Shown: positions 1 through 5,334 of the stretch, one piece after another
Numbering within the stretch: the first letter of the stretch is position 1
Layout: each line of letters begins with the position of its first letter
Origin: Betaproteobacteria bacterium UBA931
GTDB lineage: Bacteria; Pseudomonadota; Gammaproteobacteria; Burkholderiales; Casimicrobiaceae
Assembly (NCBI GenBank): GCA_002293615.1
Contig: DBDN01000074.1
Coordinates: 179 to 5,512, forward strand
DNA: 5,334 nucleotides
Direction: 5' to 3'
Position numbers and translations under genes: made by a program
The notes under the pieces: model-generated
Databases searched by the model: none
What the model saw: only the letters and a program-made list of their open reading frames with translations
Told to the model about the DNA's origin: nothing

Positions 1-364
1 TGCCTGTAACGCCTCCGCCGATCCAGGTGGCGCCGATACAGGCCGCCACATCGACCTTTTCGTCGGCGACGTAGTCGGTGGCGTCATCATGGACGAATTC
101 GACCCGGTCAGCGACGCCGAGTTCTTGGGCACGGCATTTCGCTTGCTCGCTGAACAACCGGCTCATGTCGATACCGACACCGCCGATTCCGTAATCGCGT
201 GCCCAGGTGCACAGCATCTCGCCCCAACCGCTGCCGAGGTCGAGCACGCGTGTTCCCGGCTCCAGACGCAACACCGCGCCGAGAGTGGCGAACTTTTCTG
301 GTGTGAACGGGTTATGAATGCGGTGAGCGCTTTCGGTAATGTTGAAGATACGTGGGATATCCAA
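1..364 (-). CDS. SAM-dependent class I methyltransferase, YjhP-like, 3' end beyond window
   Basis: The first 121 codons are visible; the gene runs off the left edge. It should transfer a methyl group from S-adenosylmethionine to an unknown substrate, probably in the cytosol since no signal peptide or membrane segment is visible. SAM-binding motif I reads VLDLGSGWGE at about residues 41-50, and an acidic motif II (GIDMS) follows at about 65-69. The N-terminus (DIPRIFNITESAHRIHNPF) resembles, from memory, the E. coli YjhP family of about 250 residues. The start is TTG at 362-364: an in-frame TAA lies upstream at 398-400, no ATG or GTG lies between, and AAAAGGAG sits 8 bases before the TTG. It follows lpxA by 99 bases on the same strand. 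G+C is about 60% by hand count (220 of 364), higher than the sampled operon genes. The methyltransferase fold is secure; the substrate is not known. Confidence 0.88.
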   Translation of the reverse strand, partial: MDIPRIFNITESAHRIHNPFTPEKFATLGAVLRLEPGTRVLDLGSGWGEMLCTWARDYGIGGVGIDMSRLFSEQAKCRAQELGVADRVEFVHDDATDYVADEKVDVAACIGATWIGGGVTG

Positions 365-463
365 TGCAAAAACTCCTTTTATTGAGTCATGGAGAGCTTA
401 GCCAATGCGCTGATCCGGTGCGGTTTTTAATTTAAAGTCAAAACGAATCCTGAGCTTGAGAAC
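365..463. other. Intergenic gap between lpxA and the methyltransferase gene
   Basis: These 99 bases are the longest non-coding stretch in the window. They hold the methyltransferase ribosome binding site at the left end and an AT-rich patch at about 424-443. A TTGACT hexamer (minus strand, 442-437) resembles a -35 box, but no acceptable -10 box lies 16-18 bases downstream. No hairpin followed by a T run is seen in the minus direction after the lpxA stop. Whether the methyltransferase is co-transcribed with lpxA is therefore open. Confidence 0.6.
373..380 (-). promoter_or_regulatory. Shine-Dalgarno sequence of the TTG-started methyltransferase
   Basis: On the minus strand this reads AAAAGGAG and ends 8 bases before the TTG at 362-364. 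It is the strongest well-spaced ribosome binding site in the window. It decides the start, because the reading frame has a TAA at 398-400 and no ATG or GTG after it. Confidence 0.8.
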
Positions 464-1243
464 TTAACGCACGATGCCACGGCCTTCTTGGTTGATAAAG
501 TCAACCAGGATTTGCAAGGCGGGCTCGGAAGAAGCGCTCCGGGCAATCTGCTCGCGCGCTTCGGCAAGCGTCAATCCTTTTCGGTATAAGGTTTTATAGG
601 CGCGGCGAATGGCGAGAATCGTTTCGTCCGAAAAGCCGCGGCGGCGCAGGCCGATGCTGTTAATACCGTTCGGTTTGGCAATGTGCTCGGCGACAGTGAC
701 ATAAGGCGGAATATCCTGAACAATCATGGTGCCGCCGCGCGCCATCACGTGCGCGCCGATACGGCAGAACTGGTGTACGGCGCAATGCCCGCCCAGTGTC
801 ACGTAGTCGTCGATATGAACATGGCCGCCGAGTTGCACGACGTTCGAGAAAACGCAATTGTCGCCGATGACGCAATCGTGCGCGATATGGGCATACGCCA
901 GAATCCAGTTATTGTTGCCGACCAGAGTATCGCCACGATCCTGCGCCGTTCCCGCATGAATGGTGACAAATTCTCGAATGGTGTTGTTATCGCCGATGGT
1001 GGTGGTGACTTCTTCTTCGCCGGCGTATTTCTTATCCTGTGAAATTTCGCCGATGGAGGCAAATTGAAAAATGCGGTTGTTTTTTCCGATGCGTGTACGT
1101 CCGGCAATAACGGTATGTGGGCCGACGGTGGTGCCTGCATCAATGGTGACGTGCGGGCCGATGATTGCAAATGCGCCAATAGCCGCGCTATCGGCAAGCC
1201 GTGCGTTGGGATCGACCAACGCCGTTGGATGAACGTTGGCCAT
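464..1243 (-). CDS. lpxA: Acyl-[ACP]-UDP-N-acetylglucosamine O-acyltransferase
   Basis: This cytosolic enzyme performs the first step of lipid A synthesis, moving a 3-hydroxyacyl chain from ACP to the 3-OH of UDP-GlcNAc. It has 259 residues, against 262 in E. coli. Left-handed beta-helix hexapeptide repeats (for example AIGAFA, VIGDNC) fill residues 1 to about 185, followed by a helical C-terminal domain with the family signature GLRRRGFS (about 198-205) and the end GRGIVR. The AHIAHDC motif places the catalytic base at H122 (E. coli H125). Other expected active-site residues are K72 in KKYAGE, H141 in GGHVH and H157 in VHQFC. The position matching E. coli G173, the acyl-length ruler, is G170. 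The ATG lies one base after the fabZ stop, with only a weak GGA before it, so translation is probably coupled to fabZ. It ends with TAA. lpxB does not follow directly. Confidence 0.98.
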   Translation of the reverse strand: MANVHPTALVDPNARLADSAAIGAFAIIGPHVTIDAGTTVGPHTVIAGRTRIGKNNRIFQFASIGEISQDKKYAGEEEVTTTIGDNNTIREFVTIHAGTAQDRGDTLVGNNNWILAYAHIAHDCVIGDNCVFSNVVQLGGHVHIDDYVTLGGHCAVHQFCRIGAHVMARGGTMIVQDIPPYVTVAEHIAKPNGINSIGLRRRGFSDETILAIRRAYKTLYRKGLTLAEAREQIARSASSEPALQILVDFINQEGRGIVR

Positions 1244-1244
1244 A

Positions 1245-1748
1245 TCAGTTTTCCGCGTCTTTTTTCAGTGTGCCGCGCAGGGGCGGGCGCAACGCGGCCA
1301 TCAAGACAGCTTCACACGCCACTTTTCCATTCACCAGTGCCTGCGCTTTGTATTTGCCGATACCACGGACGGTGCGGATCATTTCGGCTTCCAGTACCAG
1401 AGTGTCGCCAGGAAGCACCTGCTGTTTGAAACGCGCTTCGTCAATACCGGCAAAAAGAATAATTCCCGTTTCACCCCCCGGTAATTTTGATCCGCCGCTG
1501 CAGTAAGCAAGAATTACCGCCGTTTGCGCCAGCGCTTCAATCACCAGAACGCCGGGCATGACCGGATAGCCCGGAAAATGTCCCTGAAAGAAGGGTTCGT
1601 TCACGGTCACATTTTTAATGCCGCGAATCCATTGGCCTTTTTCGATGGCGACGATTCGGTCCACCAGAAGAAATGGGTAGCGATGGGGAAGGATGGATAT
1701 GATCTCATTGATATCCATCACGGTTTCATACTTGGCGTGTTCGGTCAT
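1245..1748 (-). CDS. fabZ: 3-hydroxyacyl-[ACP] dehydratase
   Basis: This cytosolic hot-dog-fold enzyme dehydrates 3-hydroxyacyl-ACP to trans-2-enoyl-ACP in fatty acid elongation, so it competes with LpxA and LpxD for the same hydroxyacyl-ACP pool. It has 167 residues; E. coli FabZ has 151. The family signature LPHRYPFLLVDR lies at about 20-31. The active site shows H57 in FFQGHFPGYP and E71 in VLVIEALAQ, and FAGIDEARFK follows at about 99-108. The extra length is split between the N-terminus and a basic tail after the conserved CEAVLM (RPPLRGTLKK...). The start at 1748 has no clear Shine-Dalgarno sequence. An in-frame GTG (codon 10) and ATG (codon 11, 1716-1718) are alternatives and would remove the non-conserved leader. 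The gap from lpxD is 39 bases, and the TGA stop is one base before the lpxA ATG. Confidence 0.97.
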   Translation of the reverse strand: MTEHAKYETVMDINEIISILPHRYPFLLVDRIVAIEKGQWIRGIKNVTVNEPFFQGHFPGYPVMPGVLVIEALAQTAVILAYCSGGSKLPGGETGIILFAGIDEARFKQQVLPGDTLVLEAEMIRTVRGIGKYKAQALVNGKVACEAVLMAALRPPLRGTLKKDAEN

Positions 1749-1787
1749 ATGGGTCAGTCAATAACAGCGAATAATGTTCAGAAATGA

Positions 1788-2870
1788 TTATTTGTTTTCA
1801 TCCAGTTTTTTTTCGAGCGCCCGGACGCGTTGATACAAAGCATCGAGCTGGCGCAACTGCACCGCGTTTTTTTGCCACTGTCGATGCGGCAGGATGGGAT
1901 AAATGCCGCTGTATACGCCCGGTTTCTCGATTGACGAGAAAACAGGCGAAGCGGCACCGATAACAACGCCTTCGCCGATAGTCAGATGTCCGCCGATCAT
2001 CGCGGCGCCACCGATACGGCAATAGCGGCCGACACGTACGGAGCCGGCAATGCCGGTACAGGCGACAATGGCGGCATGTTCACCAATTTCGCAGTTATGG
2101 CCGATCTGCACTTGGTTATCGATTTTGACGTCGTTTTCAATCACAGTGTCGTCGAGCGCGCCGCGGTCGATGGTGGTGTTGGCGCCGATTTCAACATCGT
2201 CGCCGATCACAACACGGCCGATTTGCGGGATCTTGATCCAGCGCCCGGCTTCGAAAGCAAAGCCGAAACCGTCGGCGCCGATGACACAGCCGCTGTGCAA
2301 GATTGTCCGCGCGCCAATCCGGCAACGCGGATAAACCACGACGTTCGGATAGATATGGGTATCTTCACCGATGGAAACTTTATCGCCGATGACGGCGCCG
2401 GCTTCAATAATGGCTCGGGCGCCGATGACGGCATTTTCACCGATGACGGCGTTGGCGCCGATGCAGGCGTCGGGCGCGACTGTTGCACTGGCGGCAACCA
2501 CTGCGGAAGGGTGAATGCTTCCTTGACGCGGTAGTTCGCGATACAGGCAATTGGCAACTTTGGCGTAAACGGCGTAAGGATTGTCGGTAATCAGGCGGGG
2601 AATGGCAGCATTGGCCCAGATACGCGATTCTTCCGAAGAAAGAATGACCACGGCTGCGTGGGTGCTGTCGAGAAATTTACGGTAACGGGCGTCGGACAAA
2701 AAAGCAATGTCGCTCGAACCGGCACGATCCAAAGGAGCTGCGCCGGTGATTTTTGTTTGTCCGTCGCCGATATATTCGGCATCGACAGCTTGAGCCAAAT
2801 CAGCAAGACGCCAAGTCTGTCGAGCACGAAGCGAGAGGGCATGGATATCAACCGGGTTCGTTTGCCGCAT
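1788..2870 (-). CDS. lpxD: UDP-3-O-(3-hydroxyacyl)glucosamine N-acyltransferase
   Basis: This cytosolic trimeric enzyme adds the second 3-hydroxyacyl chain, to the 2-amino group of UDP-3-O-acyl-glucosamine, the third step of lipid A synthesis. It has 360 residues against 341 in E. coli. A uridine-binding N-terminal domain ([18 protein letters not shown] at about 20-37, then [14 protein letters not shown]) is followed by a long left-handed beta-helix of hexapeptide repeats (about 118-310). The catalytic base is H258 in QIGHN (E. coli H239), and H295 in GGHL matches E. coli H276. The signatures [16 protein letters not shown] and [11 protein letters not shown] are intact. The C-terminus is a charged helix (about 331-358). 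About 16 residues precede the region that aligns with the E. coli start, and no later ATG or GTG could shorten the protein without losing conserved sequence. The ATG lies 8 bases after the skp stop with no clear ribosome binding site, which suggests coupling. Confidence 0.98.
   Translation of the reverse strand: MRQTNPVDIHALSLRARQTWRLADLAQAVDAEYIGDGQTKITGAAPLDRAGSSDIAFLSDARYRKFLDSTHAAVVILSSEESRIWANAAIPRLITDNPYAVYAKVANCLYRELPRQGSIHPSAVVAASATVAPDACIGANAVIGENAVIGARAIIEAGAVIGDKVSIGEDTHIYPNVVVYPRCRIGARTILHSGCVIGADGFGFAFEAGRWIKIPQIGRVVIGDDVEIGANTTIDRGALDDTVIENDVKIDNQVQIGHNCEIGEHAAIVACTGIAGSVRVGRYCRIGGAAMIGGHLTIGEGVVIGAASPVFSSIEKPGVYSGIYPILPHRQWQKNAVQLRQLDALYQRVRALEKKLDENK
2385..2450. repeat. 18-base periodic repeat encoding LpxD hexapeptide coils
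   Basis: The 12-mer gccgatgacggc (plus-strand reading) occurs at 2385-2396 and 2421-2432, and with one change (accgatgacggc) at 2439-2450. The offsets are 36 and 18 bases, exactly two and one hexapeptide coils. On the coding strand each copy encodes the AVIG core of coils near LpxD residues 141-162. The repeat follows from the protein fold, but codon choice is also conserved between copies, so the DNA itself is repetitive. Confidence 0.75.
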
Positions 2871-2878
2871 CTACGGTG

Positions 2879-3391
2879 TTATTTAGTGTCCAACGCTTTG
2901 ATGACCTGATCGGTGATATCGATGCGTTTGCTGGCATAGACCACCGGTTCTTGCAGGATGAGGTCAAACTTATCGTTTTCGGCAATTTTTTGAATGACTT
3001 TGTTGGCGCGCTCCTGGAGGGCACTCAATTCCTCGTTGCGGCGCAGATTAAGATCCTCGCGAAATTCGCGTTGTTGCCGTTGCAGATCGCGGGAGGCATT
3101 GGTCAGATCGCGCTCTTTATCGCGGCGGGTGTTTTCCGCCATCGTCGTGCCGTCTCTATCGATTTCCGTTTGCAGCGCTTGCACCTGATCGGACAGTTTT
3201 TTCAATTCGTTTTCACGCTTGAGAAATTCGGCTTCCAGCTTTTGTTGTGCCTGTTTCGCAACTTCCGAATCGCGGAACAAACGCTCGGTGCTGACGAAAC
3301 CGATTTTGTATTCGTCAGCGGAAACAATGCCGGAAAAAAACAGGCTTCCGGCAAGAACAAGAACCAAAGTCATACTTTTATGCACAAACAT
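2879..3391 (-). CDS. skp: Periplasmic OmpH/Skp-family chaperone
   Basis: Skp (OmpH) is a trimeric periplasmic chaperone that holds unfolded outer-membrane proteins for delivery to the BAM complex. The ORF is 170 residues. It shows a signal peptide: basic N-terminus, hydrophobic core (about 8-22) and a likely signal peptidase I cut after VSA (residue 25), before DEYKIG. The mature start KIGFVSTERLF is the family's first beta strand. A long charged coiled-coil arm follows (about 42-135, rich in E, K, R and Q), and the C-terminus FDLILQEPVVYAS returns to the body domain. The gene sits 20 bases after bamA and 8 before lpxD, its usual place. The ATG at 3389-3391 directly abuts AAAGGAG; the in-frame GTG at 3383-3385, 6 bases from it, is a better-spaced start and would remove two residues without harming the signal peptide. 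Confidence 0.96.
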   Translation of the reverse strand: MFVHKSMTLVLVLAGSLFFSGIVSADEYKIGFVSTERLFRDSEVAKQAQQKLEAEFLKRENELKKLSDQVQALQTEIDRDGTTMAENTRRDKERDLTNASRDLQRQQREFREDLNLRRNEELSALQERANKVIQKIAENDKFDLILQEPVVYASKRIDITDQVIKALDTK

Positions 3392-3398
3392 CTCCTTT
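3392..3398 (-). promoter_or_regulatory. Shine-Dalgarno sequence of skp, deciding between two starts
   Basis: The minus strand reads AAAGGAG here. The spacer to the ATG at 3389-3391 is zero bases, which is too short for normal initiation. The spacer to the in-frame GTG at 3383-3385 is 6 bases, which is normal, so GTG may be the true start. The site lies within the 20-base gap after the bamA stop. Confidence 0.7.
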
Positions 3399-3411
3399 GT
3401 CAGGGTCTTTT

Positions 3412-5334
3412 TTAGAAGACCGAACCGAGCTGAAACTGAAAGTTTTCAACCATATCGTCCGGTTTTTTATTAATGGGGTAACCGTAGCTTATTTTCAGCG
3501 CACCGATTGGCGAGTTCCAAGCCAAACCGACGCCTGCGGAATATTTGAAGCTTTCATTGTCGGATTGTGACCCGTCTTGGTAAATTTGTCCAATATCAAA
3601 AAAGACGCTGCCGCGTACCGAGTTATCGTTGGCAATCAGCGGGAAGAAAACCTCGGCGTTGCCGACGATCTTGCGCTTGCCGCCGAGCGCGTTGTCATCG
3701 CTGTCGCGCGGACCGAGCGACGAGCCTTCATAACCGCGCACCGAACCGACACCGCCTGCATAGAAAGCCTTGAAAAACGGCAAGGTCTTTCCGCTGTAAC
3801 CTGCGCCATAACCGATTTCGCCGCGCAACATCAAGACCATCGGATCGAAGATCGGCCAAAACCATTGGTGAATATACTGCGCTTTCCAGTAAGTAAGATC
3901 GCCGACCGGAACGGCAACTTCGGTATAAACGCTTTGCAAGCCGCCGCTTGTCGGGAAAAGCACATCGTCGCGGGTATCGCGCGACCAGCCTGCCGAAAGC
4001 ATGAAGTTGTCGGTTTGGTTGCCGTAACGGTCGACAAAATCGATATAGGCGTCGGGGCTGTCTTCCTTGAGGGTAATGTCGACATTTTCAAAGCGGACCC
4101 CGAAATTGATGGTATCCGTTTCGGTGATGGGAACGCCAAAACTCAGCGCCGCGCCGAGCGTATCGGATTCATACTTCGATGTTGCCAAATCATCGGCGTT
4201 GTAGTTGATGTTGTACAGTTCGATGGAACGGGAAATACCGTCCACCGTCCAATACGGGTCGGTGAACGCCAGCGAGTAATACTTCGAGCTTTGACCGGTG
4301 TTCAATCCGAGGGAAAGCGAGTTGCCGGAGCCGAATACGTTTTCTTGCGCGATGGATGCCGCCAATGTGACGCTTTCCGAACTGGAGTAACCGACGCCGA
4401 CCATAAAGCGGCCGGTTTGCCGCTCGGTGACATGGATATTGACGTCAACCTGATCCTGCGCGCCGGGTACCGGCGGCGTTTCGATGCTGACATCGTCGAA
4501 ATAGCCGAGACGGCGAATACGAACGCGTGACCGCTCGATACGGGTTCCGTCGTACCACGCGCCTTCCATTTGGCGAACTTCGCGGCGGATAACCTCGTCA
4601 CGTGTTTTGATATTGCCGGAAATATTGACCTTGCGAACGTAAACGCGACGCCCGGGGTCAACATAAAACGTAAATGACGCCGTGGCGTTTTCCTTGTTTA
4701 GTTCAGGCACGGCGCTGACGTTGGCAAAAGCATAACCTTCTGCGCCGAGACGCTCGCTGATTCCTTTGGTCGAGGTTTGCAAACGGGCGCGCGAATAAAC
4801 GCTGCCTGAGCGCAAGCGGATCAGCTTATGGATTTCTTCCTCGGGAACCGGCAGGTCGCCGGCCAGACTGACGCCGGAAACGGTATAGCGGGGGCCTTCC
4901 TTGACTGTCACGGTGATATCGATTGCCGTTTTATCCGGCGAAATGGAGACTTGCGCATTTTCGATGGCAAATTCAAGAAAGCCTTGGTCGTGATAAAAAC
5001 TGCGCAGTTTTTCCAGGTCGGCCTGTAATTTTTGCTTTGAATATTGATCGTTTTTGGTGTACCAGGTAAACCAGCCTGGTGTGGTCAATCGCATCTGTTT
5101 GATCAATTTTTTTTCGGTAAAGGTTTCGCTGCCGACGATATGAATGCGGGCAATTTTCGACGGGCCGCCTTCTTCGATGGCGAAGTTGACGGCAACGCGG
5201 TTGCGCTCCTGCGGGGTCAACGTCATTTCCACCTCCGCGTTATAAAAGCCGAGCGTGACGTATTGCCGTTTTAATTCCTGTACCGCTTTTTCAAGAAGCG
5301 CGCGGTCAAAAATACGGGCTTCGGCAAGCCCGAC
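3412..5334 (-). CDS. bamA: Outer-membrane protein assembly factor BamA, 5' end beyond window
   Basis: BamA is the essential outer-membrane Omp85 protein that folds and inserts beta-barrel proteins. The visible 640 codons stay open to the right edge, so the true start, the signal peptide, POTRA1 and part of POTRA2 are missing (full proteins are usually about 750-800 residues). The GTG at 5230-5232 is internal: the upstream codons encode conserved POTRA2 sequence such as GLAEARIFDRALLEK and LKRQYVTLGFYNAEV. In visible numbering, the rest of POTRA2 covers about 1-57, POTRA3 59-146, POTRA4 149-227, POTRA5 230-306 and the barrel 309-640. POTRA5 carries VYVRKVNISGN and RLGYFDDV. The loop-6 lock motif is VRGY at 532-535 (bases 3730-3741). 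The C-terminus FQFQLGSVF has the terminal aromatic beta-signal. It is the first visible gene of the operon, 20 bases before skp, and ends with TAA. I see no frameshift. Confidence 0.98.
   Translation of the reverse strand, partial: VGLAEARIFDRALLEKAVQELKRQYVTLGFYNAEVEMTLTPQERNRVAVNFAIEEGGPSKIARIHIVGSETFTEKKLIKQMRLTTPGWFTWYTKNDQYSKQKLQADLEKLRSFYHDQGFLEFAIENAQVSISPDKTAIDITVTVKEGPRYTVSGVSLAGDLPVPEEEIHKLIRLRSGSVYSRARLQTSTKGISERLGAEGYAFANVSAVPELNKENATASFTFYVDPGRRVYVRKVNISGNIKTRDEVIRREVRQMEGAWYDGTRIERSRVRIRRLGYFDDVSIETPPVPGAQDQVDVNIHVTERQTGRFMVGVGYSSSESVTLAASIAQENVFGSGNSLSLGLNTGQSSKYYSLAFTDPYWTVDGISRSIELYNINYNADDLATSKYESDTLGAALSFGVPITETDTINFGVRFENVDITLKEDSPDAYIDFVDRYGNQTDNFMLSAGWSRDTRDDVLFPTSGGLQSVYTEVAVPVGDLTYWKAQYIHQWFWPIFDPMVLMLRGEIGYGAGYSGKTLPFFKAFYAGGVGSVRGYEGSSLGPRDSDDNALGGKRKIVGNAEVFFPLIANDNSVRGSVFFDIGQIYQDGSQSDNESFKYSAGVGLAWNSPIGALKISYGYPINKKPDDMVENFQFQLGSVF

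Larger units (their letters stand above)
464..5334 (-). other. bamA-skp-lpxD-fabZ-lpxA operon segment
   Basis: Five co-directional genes have gaps of 20, 8, 39 and 1 base and no internal terminator, so they are very likely one transcript. The order matches the conserved proteobacterial outer-membrane biogenesis cluster. The promoter driving it is outside the window to the right. In relatives the upstream neighbour is often rseP or dxr, which cannot be checked here. lpxD, fabZ and lpxA have weak or no Shine-Dalgarno sequences, which suggests translation coupled to the preceding gene. Confidence 0.9.

Noticed and set aside
89..385. Plus-strand open frame of 98 codons opposite the methyltransferase
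   Set aside because: The minus-strand frame carries clear SAM-binding motifs and a good ribosome binding site; the plus frame has neither.
405..430. Possible plus-strand terminator (GC-rich segment followed by five T)
   Set aside because: The best stem next to the T run is CCG-GTG-CGG, three base pairs, and a longer alternative depends on G-U pairs. It also faces the wrong way to end the lpxA transcript.
414..442. TTGACT hexamer as a -35 box for a methyltransferase promoter
   Set aside because: At spacers of 16-18 bases the following hexamers are ACCGGA, CCGGAT and CGGATC, none like TATAAT. No promoter can be supported by eye.
1986..2534. Plus-strand open frame of 182 codons opposite lpxD, rich in Asp, Gly and Ala
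   Set aside because: The composition is the antisense reading of repeated hexapeptide codons of lpxD. The apparent Asp/Gly-rich repeats come from the LpxD coils, not from a separate protein.
2753..3415. Plus-strand open frame of 220 codons spanning the lpxD start and skp
   Set aside because: It overlaps two well-supported genes antisense, and its hydrophobic stretches mirror the charged skp coiled coil. No gene signal supports it.
3577..4530. Long plus-strand open frame of 317 codons opposite bamA
   Set aside because: It lies wholly inside the conserved bamA reading frame on the other strand, its translation shows no recognisable domain, and it has no ribosome binding site or neighbouring plus-strand gene. 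It is best explained as a shadow of bamA codon bias.
5230..5232. GTG as the start of bamA
   Set aside because: The frame continues open to the right edge and the upstream codons encode conserved POTRA2 sequence, so this GTG is an internal valine codon.

Overview
The window holds a lipid A and outer-membrane assembly operon of a Gram-negative bacterium. It is read entirely from the minus strand, so transcription enters at the right edge and runs left. In transcription order it contains bamA (5' end outside the window), skp/ompH, lpxD, fabZ and lpxA. After a 99-base gap comes the start of a SAM-dependent methyltransferase gene that runs off the left edge. Gene order and sequence character point to a beta- or gammaproteobacterium of roughly 50-55% G+C. 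The BamA POTRA region looks to me more like betaproteobacterial than enterobacterial BamA, but I cannot fix the genus.

Layout from right to left: BamA (3412-5334, partial) is the outer-membrane beta-barrel insertase. Skp (2879-3391) is the periplasmic chaperone that carries unfolded barrels to it. LpxD (1788-2870) and LpxA (464-1243) are the two hexapeptide-repeat acyltransferases that add the N-linked and O-linked 3-hydroxyacyl chains of lipid A. FabZ (1245-1748) lies between them and uses the same 3-hydroxyacyl-ACP pool for membrane fatty acids. The five genes are tightly packed, with gaps of 20, 8, 39 and 1 base. This couples supply of outer-membrane protein machinery with supply of lipopolysaccharide precursor and with the branch point to phospholipid.

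The left end departs from the familiar enterobacterial order, where lpxB follows lpxA. Here lpxA is followed by a non-coding gap with no convincing terminator or promoter, then a methyltransferase that starts at TTG behind a strong Shine-Dalgarno sequence. That gene resembles the E. coli YjhP type and is richer in G+C (about 60%) than the operon, so it may be a separate and possibly acquired gene.

No RNA gene, CRISPR array, insertion sequence or phage element was seen. Apart from the 99-base gap at 365-463, the window is almost wholly coding. I did not find a previously undescribed system. The notable points are the lpxA-downstream gene, the skp start site, the acyl-chain ruler position of LpxA, and an 18-base periodic DNA repeat in lpxD.
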